DNA of 64,000 bases, from NCBI GenBank assembly GCA_963826165.1, contig CAWGWC010000007.1, positions 372,001 through 436,000 of the forward strand, written 5' to 3'. The notes under the pieces were generated by a model. That model did no database searches. It was not told the DNA's origin and saw only the letters and a list, made by a program, of their open reading frames with translations. This document shows positions 31,809 to 40,675 of the stretch, piece after piece (positions within the stretch are counted from its first letter, which is position 1; every line of letters starts with the position of its first letter). Made by a program: the position numbers and the translations under genes. Source of the stretch: JACVRW01 sp963826165. Its GTDB lineage: Bacteria; Actinomycetota; Thermoleophilia; Solirubrobacterales; Thermoleophilaceae.

Positions 31809-33785
31809 CTAGGTAGTGGGCTTGCGAGGCTCCGTCGCGCGCATCTCGGCCGTGCCTCCGGCCAGCCCCGGCCGCGGCAGCGGCTTGGGCGCGCGGTCCG
31901 GCTTGCGCTCGGGCGCCTCGGGTGCCGCCGGCGGCGCCACCGGCAGAGCGGGCTCGTCGATACCGAAGACCTCGTCCTCGCTCTTGCCCTCGAGCAGCTC
32001 GATGAACTGCTCGCGCTCGATGGTCTCGCGCTTGAGCAGGATCTCCGACGTCACGTCGAGGGCCTCACGGCGCTCGTCGAGAACCTGGCGAGCCGTCTGG
32101 TGAGCCTCTTCGACCATACGCCGGATCTCGTCGTCGATCTCACGGGCGATTTCGTCGGAGTAGTCGGGCTCCGAGCTGAACTCGCGGCCGAGGAACGGCT
32201 GGCCGTGCTCGTGGCCGAATACCCGCGGACCCAGCTTCTCGGACATGCCGAAGCGCATGACCATCTGCTTGGCCGTGGCGGTGACCTTCTCGAGGTCGTT
32301 GGACGCGCCAGTGGTGACCTCGCCGAACACGATCTCCTCGGCGGCGCGGCCGCCGAGGGTCATCGCCATGCTGTCCGACAGCTCCGCGCGCGTGGTGAGG
32401 AACTTGTCCTCGGTGGGCAGTGAGATCGTGTAGCCCAGCGCCTGGCCACGCGAGATGACCGAGATCTTGTGCACCGGATCGGTGTGCTGCAGGAAGTGAG
32501 CGACAAGCGCATGGCCCATCTCGTGGAAGGCGGTGACCCGGCGCTCCTTCTCCGACATCACGCGCGTCTTCTTCTCCGGACCGGCGATCACGCGCATGAT
32601 CCCCTCCTCCAGCTGGAGGTGGTCGATCTCGCGCTTGCCCTGGCGGGCGGCGAGCAGGGCGGCCTCGTTGACCAGGTTCTGGAGGTCGGCGCCGGTGAAG
32701 CCGGGGGTCTGGCCGGCCAGAACATCGAGCTCGATCGCCTTGGCCAGCGGCTTGCCGCGGGTATGCACCTCGAGGATCTTCTGACGGCCCTTGCGGTCGG
32801 GACGGTCGACCACGATCTGGCGGTCGAAGCGGCCGGGGCGCAGCAGCGCCGGGTCGAGGATGTCGGGGCGGTTGGTGGCCGCGATGAGGATGATGTTGTC
32901 CTTCATCTCGAAGCCGTCCATCTCCACGAGCAGCTGGTTGAGCGTCTGCTCGCGCTCGTCGTGGCCGCCGCCGAGACCGGCGCCGCGATGGCGCCCGACG
33001 GCGTCGATCTCGTCCATGAAGATGATGCAGGGCGAGTTCTGCTTGGCCTGCTCGAACAGGTCACGCACGCGCGAGGCTCCCACGCCCACGAACATCTCGA
33101 CGAAGTCGGAGCCTGAAATGGAGAAGAACGGCACTCCGGCCTCGCCCGCGACAGCGCGCGCGAGCAGCGTCTTGCCGGTGCCCGGAGGCCCGTAGAGGAG
33201 CACGCCCTTGGGGATGCGCGCGCCGAGGGCCTGGAACTTCTTGGGGTTCTCGAGGAACTCCTTGATCTCGTGGAGCTCCTCCACCGCCTCGTCCACGCCA
33301 GCCACGTCGCGGAAGGTGATCTTCGGGGCGTCCACCGACATGCGCTTGGCGCGCGACTTGCCGAAGGACATCACCTTCGAGCCGCCGCCCTGCATCTGGT
33401 TGATGATGAACAGCCAGAACAGCAGGAAGATCACGAACGGCAGGATGTAGGTGAGCGCCGTGAGCCAGCCGGAGCCGCCCTTCGGCTTGACCGTAATCGG
33501 AACGTTCTCGGCCCGGAGCTGATTCGTGAGGTTCTGCTCGGTGTTGTCCGGATAGGCGGTCTGGTACTTGTCGCCGCCGGCGCTCTGCTTGAGCTCGACG
33601 TCGATCCGGTTGTTCTTCGTCGAGAGCGTGACCTCCTTGACCTGCCCGTTCTCGATCTGGGTGAGGAACTGTGAGTAGTTGGGGTCCTTCTCCTCATTCC
33701 CTGGACTGATCAGCTTCTGCGCGAAAAACGCCAGAACGATGACGATCAGAATGGGGAATGCGGCGCTCTTAAAGAATCGGCTCAC
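31809..33785 (-). CDS. ftsH: ATP-dependent zinc metalloprotease FtsH
   Basis: Membrane-bound AAA protease for quality control of membrane and regulatory proteins. The 658 residues have two membrane helices (about 9-24 and 108-130) around an extracytoplasmic domain. AAA Walker A GPPGTGKT is near residue 205, second region of homology follows, and the zinc site HEMGH is near residue 430. A Pro/Ala-rich tail (PVAPPAAPEAPERKP) follows. GTG start. Upstream TACGCT with the greA-like ACCCCCTTGC element is the likely promoter. Confidence 0.96.
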   Translation of the reverse strand: MSRFFKSAAFPILIVIVLAFFAQKLISPGNEEKDPNYSQFLTQIENGQVKEVTLSTKNNRIDVELKQSAGGDKYQTAYPDNTEQNLTNQLRAENVPITVKPKGGSGWLTALTYILPFVIFLLFWLFIINQMQGGGSKVMSFGKSRAKRMSVDAPKITFRDVAGVDEAVEELHEIKEFLENPKKFQALGARIPKGVLLYGPPGTGKTLLARAVAGEAGVPFFSISGSDFVEMFVGVGASRVRDLFEQAKQNSPCIIFMDEIDAVGRHRGAGLGGGHDEREQTLNQLLVEMDGFEMKDNIILIAATNRPDILDPALLRPGRFDRQIVVDRPDRKGRQKILEVHTRGKPLAKAIELDVLAGQTPGFTGADLQNLVNEAALLAARQGKREIDHLQLEEGIMRVIAGPEKKTRVMSEKERRVTAFHEMGHALVAHFLQHTDPVHKISVISRGQALGYTISLPTEDKFLTTRAELSDSMAMTLGGRAAEEIVFGEVTTGASNDLEKVTATAKQMVMRFGMSEKLGPRVFGHEHGQPFLGREFSSEPDYSDEIAREIDDEIRRMVEEAHQTARQVLDERREALDVTSEILLKRETIEREQFIELLEGKSEDEVFGIDEPALPVAPPAAPEAPERKPDRAPKPLPRPGLAGGTAEMRATEPRKPTT

Positions 33786-33820
33786 GGCCTAGACCAAACC
33801 TGCCTCAGAGGTGAAACGCA

Positions 33821-33836
33821 AGCGTAGCAAGGGGGT
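33821..33836 (-). promoter_or_regulatory. ftsH promoter with ACCCCCTTGC element abutting the -10
   Basis: TACGCT (33826-33821) is preceded directly by ACCCCCTTGC (33836-33827), identical to the ten bases before the greA -10. A transcript from here would have a leader of about 30 bases. Confidence 0.5.
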
Positions 33837-33878
33837 ATTCGTCCCTTGGGCCTGTTTCGGATGCCTCCGAACCCGCTC

Positions 33879-34409
33879 TCAAAGCTCGTTGAGCACGGCC
33901 ACGTAGGGCAGGTTTCGGTACCGCTCAGCGTGGTCCAGGCCGTAGCCGATCGCGAATCGGTTGGGTATCTCGAAGCCCGTGTACTTGATCGGCAGGTCGA
34001 TCTCACGGCGGTCGGGCTTGGTGAGCAGGGCACACACCTCGAGCGAGGCGGGGTTGCGGGCGCGCAGCATCCGGAACAGGTAGGACAGCGTCAGCCCCGA
34101 GTCGACGATGTCTTCCACGATCAGCACGTCCTTGCCCTCGATTGGCGCGTCCAGGTCCTTGAGGATCCGTACGACGCCCGAGGAGTCGGTGGACGCCCCG
34201 TACGACGAGACGGCCATGAAGTCGAGCTCGCACTCGATGTCGAGGTTGCGCATCAGGTCGGCCAGGAAGAACACGGCGCCCTTGAGCACGCCCACCAGGA
34301 GCAGATGGCGGCCGGCGTAGTCGCGCGAGACCTCCTCGCCCAGCTCCTTGACGCGGTGGGCCAGGTCGTCACGCTGGACCAGGATCTCTCCGAGAGCAGG
34401 GTCGGCCAT
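33879..34409 (-). CDS. hpt: Hypoxanthine-guanine phosphoribosyltransferase
   Basis: Salvages hypoxanthine and guanine to IMP and GMP. The 176 residues have the PRPP loop VLIVEDIVDSGLTLSYL, the flexible-loop SSYGASTDSSG, and KYTGFEIPNRFAIGYGLD near the end. The ATG at 34409 is 11 bases after TAACCT, which overlaps the stop of the guanine deaminase gene. Placement directly after guanine deaminase joins two purine-base steps. Confidence 0.95.
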   Translation of the reverse strand: MADPALGEILVQRDDLAHRVKELGEEVSRDYAGRHLLLVGVLKGAVFFLADLMRNLDIECELDFMAVSSYGASTDSSGVVRILKDLDAPIEGKDVLIVEDIVDSGLTLSYLFRMLRARNPASLEVCALLTKPDRREIDLPIKYTGFEIPNRFAIGYGLDHAERYRNLPYVAVLNEL

Positions 34410-34420
34410 TTCGGCGCGGG

Positions 34421-34426
34421 AGGTTA
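34421..34426 (-). promoter_or_regulatory. Possible -10 hexamer TAACCT for hpt
   Basis: It includes the guanine deaminase stop codon and ends 11 bases before the hpt ATG, at the long end of the spacing seen here. A partial Shine-Dalgarno is not visible. Confidence 0.3.
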
Positions 34427-35722
34427 CCCGCGCTCGTACACGACGTCGCCTGCGACCCGCACCTCGGCCACGCTCTCTTCGCGAGCCAGCGCGAACACCG
34501 CGCCCAGAGCCTGCTCGGCCGAGTCGCTGTGACGCAGCACCGAGGCCAGGGTCGAGCCGCTGGGCGGGGAGATCAGGACGAGGTCGGCCGCCCTCCCTCG
34601 CTGGAGGTCGCCCACCCGATCACCGAGTCCCAGCGCGCGGGCTCCCGCGGCGGTGGCCAGCCACAGCAGGTGCGCCGGCCCGAGCCGGGCGCCGTCGGGG
34701 CGCATCATCTGCATCTTGTAGGCGAGCAGTGCCTCCTTGAGCACGCTCAGGCCCGTGCCCGCCCCGACGTCGGTCCCGATCGCCACCCGTACACCGTGGT
34801 CGAGGTGGGCGCGCAGCGGAAAGCTCCCGCTGCCGAGGAAAGCGTTGCTGGCCGGGCAGTGCGCCACGCTCGCGCGCGCCGCCGCGAGCCGCGTCAGCTC
34901 GGGCTCGGTGGCGTGGAGATTGTGCGCCAGGACGGTGGCCGGGCCCACGAGGTTGAAGCGCTCGTAGGTGGCGAGATAGTCGTCTGACCAGCCGAACAGC
35001 CCGGCCACCAGCTCGACCTCCGCGGGGTGCTCGTTGAGGTGGCTGGTGACGAGCGCCCCGTCGATGTCGGCGTTGAGGGCGCCACACGAGTCGAGCATGC
35101 CCTCGCTGCAGGACAGCGCGAAACGCGGCGACACGGCGTAGCGCAGCCGGCCGCGGCCGTGCCAGCGCTCCGCCAGCTGGCGGCCGCTGTCGTAGGCGGC
35201 CTGGGGGTCGAGCTCGAGCTCGGGGTGGAGGTTGCGATCGGAGACCACCAGCCCGCTCGTGATCCTCAGCCCGGCGCGCTCGGCCTCCGCGAACAGCGCC
35301 TCCTGCGCAGCCGGGTAGTGGGCGCCGAAGACCAGCGCGCTGGTCGTGCCGTTGGCCGCGAGCGCGCGCACGAAGTCATGGGCCAGTGTGCGGGCGTGCT
35401 CGGGATCGGACAGCCGCAGCTCCTCGGGCAGGGCGCTCTTCTGCTGCCACTCGAGCAGCGGAAGCCCCATCGCTCCCACGATGCCGAGCTGTGGATAGTG
35501 GACGTGGGTGTCCACGAGGCCGGGCAGCAGAATGGAGCGCCGGTGATCCGCCACCGGTGCATCGGGATACTCCGCCGCGACCGCCGCGTAGGCACCGGTG
35601 TCGAGGATGCGACCGTCGTCGGAGATCGCCACCGCGCCGTCGGAGAAGCTCTCGAGCGCCCCATCACCCTCGGCGAACGGGTCACGCGGCGTGTGGATGA
35701 CCTGCGCGCGAAGAATGAGCAC
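34424..35722 (-). CDS. guaD: Guanine deaminase (amidohydrolase)
   Basis: Deaminates guanine to xanthine. The 432 residues have the amidohydrolase metal motif GLVDTHVHYPQLGIVG, the guanine-deaminase-like segment LLEWQQKSALPEE, the His in VTSHLNEHPAEV and the Asp in IGTDVGAGTGLSVLKEAL. The length fits GuaD. The GTG at 35722 is 3 bases after the LOG gene stop, so it is in one unit with LOG and perhaps deoB upstream. Confidence 0.88.
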   Translation of the reverse strand: MLILRAQVIHTPRDPFAEGDGALESFSDGAVAISDDGRILDTGAYAAVAAEYPDAPVADHRRSILLPGLVDTHVHYPQLGIVGAMGLPLLEWQQKSALPEELRLSDPEHARTLAHDFVRALAANGTTSALVFGAHYPAAQEALFAEAERAGLRITSGLVVSDRNLHPELELDPQAAYDSGRQLAERWHGRGRLRYAVSPRFALSCSEGMLDSCGALNADIDGALVTSHLNEHPAEVELVAGLFGWSDDYLATYERFNLVGPATVLAHNLHATEPELTRLAAARASVAHCPASNAFLGSGSFPLRAHLDHGVRVAIGTDVGAGTGLSVLKEALLAYKMQMMRPDGARLGPAHLLWLATAAGARALGLGDRVGDLQRGRAADLVLISPPSGSTLASVLRHSDSAEQALGAVFALAREESVAEVRVAGDVVYERG

Positions 35723-35725
35723 GAA

Positions 35726-36310
35726 TCAGCTCTCGGCACGGTCGATCCACTTGGGCACCATGCCCCCCGGATCGAAGTCCCTGAGCCGCTCCACGAGCCT
35801 TCCCGGCTCAGTGTCCACGAGCAGCATCGCGCGGTTCTGCTCGCGCACGAAGCGCTCCTCGACCGAGTGGTCGAGAAAGGCGGTGAGACCCGCCCAGTAG
35901 TCCTCCACGTCGAGCAGCGCGCACGGCTTGCGGTGCATTCCGAGCTGCGACCAGGTCCAGACCTCGAACAGCTCATCGAGCGTGCCCAGCCCGCCGGGCA
36001 GCGCGATGAACGCGTCGGACAACTCGGCCATCAGAGCCTTGCGCTCGTGCATCGAGTCCACCACGCGGAGGTCGGACAGTCCCGTGTGGGCGATCTCCTT
36101 GTCCACCAGCGCCTGGGGGATCACGCCGATCACCTCGCCGCCCCCGGCGAGCACGGTGTCGGCGAGCACGCCCATCAGCCCCACGCGCGCGCCGCCGTAG
36201 ACCACGCCGATGTCCTCGGCCGCGAGCAGGCGTGCGAGCTCGGCCGTGGTCTCGGCGTAGGCGTCCCGGGCGCCGGGGCTCGAACCGCAGAAGACACAGA
36301 CTCGCTTCAC
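35726..36310 (-). CDS. LOG-family nucleoside 5'-monophosphate phosphoribohydrolase
   Basis: The 194 residues have a Rossmann-like fold with the start VCVFCGSSPGARDAYAE, GGARVGLMG and the signature PGGLGTLDELFEVWTWSQLG. LOG proteins release bases from nucleotide monophosphates (cytokinin type or general), which fits the nucleobase salvage neighbours. The GTG at 36310 is 6 bases after TACGCT. The exact substrate is unknown. Confidence 0.9.
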   Translation of the reverse strand: MKRVCVFCGSSPGARDAYAETTAELARLLAAEDIGVVYGGARVGLMGVLADTVLAGGGEVIGVIPQALVDKEIAHTGLSDLRVVDSMHERKALMAELSDAFIALPGGLGTLDELFEVWTWSQLGMHRKPCALLDVEDYWAGLTAFLDHSVEERFVREQNRAMLLVDTEPGRLVERLRDFDPGGMVPKWIDRAES

Positions 36311-36316
36311 GCGTCG

Positions 36317-36322
36317 AGCGTA
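36317..36322 (-). promoter_or_regulatory. -10 hexamer TACGCT for the LOG-guaD unit
   Basis: It ends 6 bases before the GTG start, just inside the gap after deoB. No Shine-Dalgarno is present. Confidence 0.5.
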
Positions 36323-36323
36323 G

Positions 36324-37475
36324 TCAGGCGAACGGCCTGCCCGGCAGGCCGGGGGCGTCTCGGCCGGCGAGCCAGTGCAGGACGGTGGCGCCCACGTCGG
36401 CCAGCGGGCCGTCGTGGCGTCGGCCGTCCTGGGCGGCGAAGGTGGCGAGCAGCGGTGCGTACTCGCGCGTGTGGTCGGTGTGCGGGGCGTCGGGGTCGAC
36501 TCCGTGGTCGGCGGTGAGGACCAGCAGGTCGTCGTCGCGCAACAGGTCCAGCCAGTCCGCCACCGCCGTGTCGATCTCCCGCAGCGCGGCGTGAAAGCCC
36601 TCCACGTCGTGGCGGTGGCCGTAGACCTGGTCGGTCTCGACCAGGTTCACGAAGATCAGGCCCTCGTCCAGCCCGGCGAGCAGCTCCGTGGTGGCGGCGA
36701 TGCCCTTTGCGTTGGTGGCGCCGTCGTGCTTCTCGTCGATCCCTACCCCGGCGAACAGATCGCGCACCTTGCCCACGGCGTGCACCGGCTGCCCGGCGTC
36801 CTGGAGCTCCTCGAGGTAGGAACGCCCGGGTGGCGGCGCCGCGTAGTCGCGCCGTCCTTCGCGCCGGTGAAAGTTGCCCGGCTCACCCTCGTAGGGCCGG
36901 GCGATAACGCGGCCCACGGCCTGGTCTCCGGTCAGGGCGGCGCGGGCGGCCTCGCAGGCGGCGTACAGCTCGGGCTCGCTCAGCACGTCCACGTGGGCCG
37001 CCAGCTGAAGCACCGAGTCGGCCGAGGTGTAGAGGATCACCTCCCCCGTCTCGAGATGGTGCTCGCCGAAGTCGTCGATCACGGCGGTGCCGCTGTAGGG
37101 GCGGTTGCAGCAGAAGGTCAGGCCGGTCACCCGCTCGAGCGTGCGCATGATCTCGGGCGGGAAGCCCTCCGGGAAGGTGGGCAGCGCGTTCGGCGGCACC
37201 ACGCCCATCAGCTCCCAGTGCCCGGTGGTGGACTCCTTGCCCGGCCCGAGCGGGTGCAGGCGCCCGTGGACCACCGGCCGCTCGGCGGGCGCGACGCCGC
37301 GAATCGGCACGATCGAGCCCAGCCCGAGCCGCTCGAGCGTCGGCAACTCGAGGCCGCCGGCCCGCTCCGCGAGGTGAACGAGCGTGTTGGAGCCCTCGTC
37401 GCCCTCGTAGTCGCCGGCGTCGGGCAGGGCGCCCACCCCGCAGGCGTCCAGAACGATCACCGCCGCACGCGCCAT
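36324..37475 (-). CDS. deoB: Phosphopentomutase
   Basis: Converts ribose-1-P or deoxyribose-1-P to the 5-phosphate. The 383 residues belong to the alkaline phosphatase superfamily: VLDACGVGALPDA with the first metal Asp, GKESTTGHWELMG with the nucleophile Thr, LVETDQVYGHRHD and TADHGVDPDAPHTDHTRE. The ATG at 37475 is preferred: CATAAT ends 7 bases upstream and the longer open frame is not DeoB-like. It is divergent from deoC, which uses its product. Confidence 0.95.
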   Translation of the reverse strand: MARAAVIVLDACGVGALPDAGDYEGDEGSNTLVHLAERAGGLELPTLERLGLGSIVPIRGVAPAERPVVHGRLHPLGPGKESTTGHWELMGVVPPNALPTFPEGFPPEIMRTLERVTGLTFCCNRPYSGTAVIDDFGEHHLETGEVILYTSADSVLQLAAHVDVLSEPELYAACEAARAALTGDQAVGRVIARPYEGEPGNFHRREGRRDYAAPPPGRSYLEELQDAGQPVHAVGKVRDLFAGVGIDEKHDGATNAKGIAATTELLAGLDEGLIFVNLVETDQVYGHRHDVEGFHAALREIDTAVADWLDLLRDDDLLVLTADHGVDPDAPHTDHTREYAPLLATFAAQDGRRHDGPLADVGATVLHWLAGRDAPGLPGRPFA

Positions 37476-37482
37476 TGCGGCG

Positions 37483-37512
37483 ATTATGGTCGCTGCGACA
37501 GCCCGCCATACT
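37483..37512. promoter_or_regulatory. Divergent -10 elements of deoB and deoC
   Basis: Minus strand CATAAT (37488-37483) ends 7 bases before the deoB ATG. Plus strand CATACT (37507-37512) ends 6 bases before the deoC GTG. The hexamers are separate, and start codons are 43 bases apart. A GGAGG overlaps the deoC leader but is too close to the GTG to be a normal Shine-Dalgarno. Confidence 0.45.
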
Positions 37513-37518
37513 GGAGGG

Positions 37519-38406
37519 GTGATCCGCAGGCTTCCGCACGTCGACCGAGTTGGGATCGAGGAGCGAGCCGCCACCCTCGGCAAGCGCTCGATCAAGACGA
37601 CCGCCAAGCAGCAGGGGATCCGCCTTGCCGTGTCGATGACCGACCTCACGACACTCGAGGGCGCCGACACTCCCGGCAAGGTCCGCAACCTGTGCGCCAA
37701 GGCAGTCTGTCCCGCACCGTCGACGCCCGAGATTCCCTCCTGCGCGTCCGTGTGCGTCTACCCCGCTCTGGTGGGCGTCGTACGTGAGGCGCTCGAGGGC
37801 ACCGGCGTGCGCACCTGTTCGGTGGCGACCGCCTTCCCGAGCGGCCAGGCCTCGCTCGAGGTCAAGCTGCGCGACACCGAGGACGCGGTGGCCGCGGGCG
37901 CCGAGGAGGTGGACATGGTCATCTCGCGCCAGGCCTTCCTGGCCGGCGAGGACACGCGCGTGATGGAGGAGATCGTGCGCGTGAAGGAGGTCTGCGGCGA
38001 CGCCCACCTGAAGGTGATCCTCGAGACCGCGGAGCTCGGCTCGTACGAGCACGTCCGCCATGCGTCGATGCTGGCCATGGAGGCCGGCGCCGACTTCATC
38101 AAGACCTCCACCGGAAAGGCGTCCAGCGGCGCGACCCCGGGCGTGACGCTGGTGATGCTCGAGGCGATCCGCGACTACGCCGAGCGCAGCGGCCGCCCGG
38201 TGGGCATGAAGGCCGCCGGCGGCGTGTCCAACAGCAAGGCGGCGCTTCACCGGCTGGTGCTGGTCAAGGAGACACTCGGCGACGAGTGGCTCACGCCGGA
38301 GCGCTTTCGCATCGGCGCCTCGTCGCTCCTCAACGACCTGCTCATGCAGTACGAGAAGACGCAGACCGGCCGCTACGCGCGGCCCGACGATTTCTCGCGC
38401 GAGTGA
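37519..38406 (+). CDS. deoC: Deoxyribose-phosphate aldolase
   Basis: Splits deoxyribose-5-phosphate to acetaldehyde and glyceraldehyde-3-phosphate. The 295-residue TIM barrel is somewhat long for the family. It has the Schiff-base Lys in FIKTSTGK, VCVYPALV, EVDMVI and KAAGGV. The GTG at 37519 is supported by CATACT 6 bases upstream. First gene of a four-gene operon with two aldehyde dehydrogenase genes, which would oxidise the acetaldehyde formed. Confidence 0.94.
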   Translation: MIRRLPHVDRVGIEERAATLGKRSIKTTAKQQGIRLAVSMTDLTTLEGADTPGKVRNLCAKAVCPAPSTPEIPSCASVCVYPALVGVVREALEGTGVRTCSVATAFPSGQASLEVKLRDTEDAVAAGAEEVDMVISRQAFLAGEDTRVMEEIVRVKEVCGDAHLKVILETAELGSYEHVRHASMLAMEAGADFIKTSTGKASSGATPGVTLVMLEAIRDYAERSGRPVGMKAAGGVSNSKAALHRLVLVKETLGDEWLTPERFRIGASSLLNDLLMQYEKTQTGRYARPDDFSRE

Positions 38407-39866
38407 GCACCCAGGAAACACGGACCAAGGTCGTCTGGGACTACGCGCCCGCCCCCGAGTCGCCCGAGCACGTCCGGCTGCGCGACTCGTACGGGCTGTT
38501 CGTGGACGGCGACTTCCGCGCTCCGCGCGACGGCCGGCGCGTGGAGTCGATCAACCCCGCCACCGAGGAGCCGGTGGCCGAGGTGGCCTTCGCGGGACCG
38601 GCCGACGTGCGCGCGGCCGTGGAGTCCGCCCGGGCGGCTCAGCCTGGGTGGGCCGGCCTCAGCGGCCTCGATCGCGGCAAGTATCTGTTCCGCATCGCCC
38701 GGCTGATCCAGGAGCGCGCACGCGAGCTCGCCATCGTCGAGTCGCTCGATGGCGGCAAGCCGATCCGGGAGTCGCGCGACGTAGACGTCCCGCTCGCCGC
38801 GGCCCACTTCTTCCACTACGCCGGCTGGGCGGACAAGCTCTCCTACGGCGTCGGCGGGCGCTCGGTCGAGCCACTCGGGGTGGCGGCTCAGATCGTGCCC
38901 TGGAACTTCCCGCTGCTGATGGCGGCGTGGAAGCTGGCGCCGGCGCTGGCCTGCGGCAACACCGCCGTGCTCAAGCCGGCGGAGACCACCCCCGTCACCG
39001 CCCTGCTCCTGGCCGAGATCATCCAGGAGGCGGAGCTTCCGCCGGGGGTGGTGTCGATCCTGCCGGGCGACGGCGCCGCCGGGGCCGCGCTGGTGCGCGA
39101 GCCCGGCATAGACAAGCTGGCCTTCACCGGCTCCACCGCCGTGGGCAAGGACATCCAGGCGGCGCTGGCCGGCAGCGGCACGCCCCTCACCCTCGAGCTC
39201 GGCGGCAAGTCGGCCAACGTGGTCTTCGAGGACGCCGCGCTCGACCAGGCGGTGGAGGGCATCGTGAACGGGATCTTCTTCAACCAGGGGCACGTGTGCT
39301 GTGCCGGCTCGCGACTGCTGATCCAGGAATCGGTGGCCGACGTGGTGATCGGGAAGCTCTGGGAGCGCATGGGGCGCCTGCGGGTGGGCGACCCGCTCGA
39401 CAAGAACACCGACGTCGGAGCTATCAACTCCGCCGAGCAGCTCTCGCGCATCGAGGACCTGGTGTCGGAGGGGGAGCGCGAGGGCGCGATGCGCCGCAGC
39501 GTCGACTGTGAGCTGCCCGACCGCGGCTGGTGGTTCGCGCCCACGATCTTCACCGAGGTCGCTCCCGCTCACCGCATCGCCGTGGAGGAGATCTTCGGAC
39601 CCGTGGTGTCGGTGCTGACCTTTCGCACCCAGGCCGAGGCGATCGAGAAGGCCAACAACTCGGCCTACGGGCTGGCGGCCGGGATCTGGACCGACAAGGG
39701 AGCGAAGGCGTTCGAGGTCGCCCGGGCGCTCCAGGCCGGCGTGGTGTGGCAGAACACCTACAACCACTTCGACCCGACGGCGGCCTTCGGCGGCTACAAG
39801 GAGAGCGGCTTCGGCCGCGAGGGAGGGCCCGCCGGGCTGCGCCCCTATCTGCGGGTGCTCGCGTGA
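38403..39866 (+). CDS. Aldehyde dehydrogenase (catalytic member of a pair)
   Basis: The 487 residues cover a full ALDH. IVPWNFPLLMAAWKLAPALACGNT binds NAD, LELGGKSANVVFED holds the general-base Glu, GHVCCAGSR holds the nucleophile Cys, and EEIFGPVVSVLTF is near the end. The start with DYAPAPESPEHVRL recalls the first half of the two-domain ALDH16 family. The GTG overlaps the deoC stop (GTGA). Likely role: oxidation of acetaldehyde from deoC. Confidence 0.9.
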   Translation: MSTQETRTKVVWDYAPAPESPEHVRLRDSYGLFVDGDFRAPRDGRRVESINPATEEPVAEVAFAGPADVRAAVESARAAQPGWAGLSGLDRGKYLFRIARLIQERARELAIVESLDGGKPIRESRDVDVPLAAAHFFHYAGWADKLSYGVGGRSVEPLGVAAQIVPWNFPLLMAAWKLAPALACGNTAVLKPAETTPVTALLLAEIIQEAELPPGVVSILPGDGAAGAALVREPGIDKLAFTGSTAVGKDIQAALAGSGTPLTLELGGKSANVVFEDAALDQAVEGIVNGIFFNQGHVCCAGSRLLIQESVADVVIGKLWERMGRLRVGDPLDKNTDVGAINSAEQLSRIEDLVSEGEREGAMRRSVDCELPDRGWWFAPTIFTEVAPAHRIAVEEIFGPVVSVLTFRTQAEAIEKANNSAYGLAAGIWTDKGAKAFEVARALQAGVVWQNTYNHFDPTAAFGGYKESGFGREGGPAGLRPYLRVLA

Positions 39867-40675
39867 ACCGGCTCGAGGTGCGCAAGACGTACAAGCTCTA
39901 CATGGGCGGCGCGTTCGTGCGCTCGGAGTCAGGCCGCTACGACCGCGTGGAGGGACGCAATGTGCCCCGCGGCTCGCGCAAGGACGTGCGCGACGCTGTT
40001 CGGGCGGCGCGAGCGGCGGCCGGCCCCTGGGCTGCGCGCACGGCCTACAACCGCGGACAGATCCTGTACCGGGCGGCCGAGGCGCTCGAGTCGCGTGCGC
40101 ACGAATTCTCCGTGGAGCGCTCCGAGCTCGACGCGGCCATCGACCTGCTGGTGCACTACGCAGGCTGGACGGACAAGTTCCACTCCGTCCTCGGCGGGGT
40201 CAACCCGGTGGCGGCGCCGTTCCTGTCCTTCTCGGTGCCCGAGCCCACCGGCGTGGTGGGCGTGGTGGCGCCCGATGCACCCGCGCTCCTCGGTCTCGTT
40301 GCTGAGGTCGCACCGCCGCTGGCGGCCGGGAACACGGTGGTGGCGCTGCTGTCCGAGAGCTCGCCTCTCGCCGGGCTCGATCTGGCCGAGGTCCTCGGAG
40401 TCTCCGATGTACCCGCCGGCGTGGTCAACCTGCTCTCGGGCCGGCGCCAGGAGCTGGCCGTCGCGTTGGCTTCACACCGTGATGTGAACGCGGTGGTCGA
40501 CGTGTCCGGGTCTTCAGAGCTGGGCGCGGAGATCGATCGCCTGGCGGCCGACTCGGTCACGCGCGTGAGGCACGCGGGGGCAACCACGGGCTATGAAGAG
40601 GGTGTTCGTGACGCATTGTCTCGGCTCGAGGCCGTGCTCGAGCTGAAGACCGCCTGGCATCCGGTGGGCGCGTGA
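39863..40675 (+). CDS. Truncated aldehyde dehydrogenase-like partner, no catalytic domain
   Basis: The 270 residues align only with the NAD-binding part of ALDHs (YKLYMGGAFVRSESGRY, GVVGVVAPDAPALLGLVAEVAPPLAAGN, GVVNLLSGRRQELA). The catalytic Glu and Cys are both missing. Its GTG overlaps the stop of the active ALDH gene, so the two are made together. By analogy with ALDH16, whose second domain is also non-catalytic, it may be a structural partner. It is not an obvious pseudogene: frame and codon use are clean. Confidence 0.8.
   Translation: MNRLEVRKTYKLYMGGAFVRSESGRYDRVEGRNVPRGSRKDVRDAVRAARAAAGPWAARTAYNRGQILYRAAEALESRAHEFSVERSELDAAIDLLVHYAGWTDKFHSVLGGVNPVAAPFLSFSVPEPTGVVGVVAPDAPALLGLVAEVAPPLAAGNTVVALLSESSPLAGLDLAEVLGVSDVPAGVVNLLSGRRQELAVALASHRDVNAVVDVSGSSELGAEIDRLAADSVTRVRHAGATTGYEEGVRDALSRLEAVLELKTAWHPVGA

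Noticed and set aside
39863..40675. Truncated ALDH as a simple pseudogene
   Set aside because: The frame is clean, start and stop overlap neighbours on both sides, and no remains of the catalytic half are found in the following DNA, which encodes a methyltransferase.
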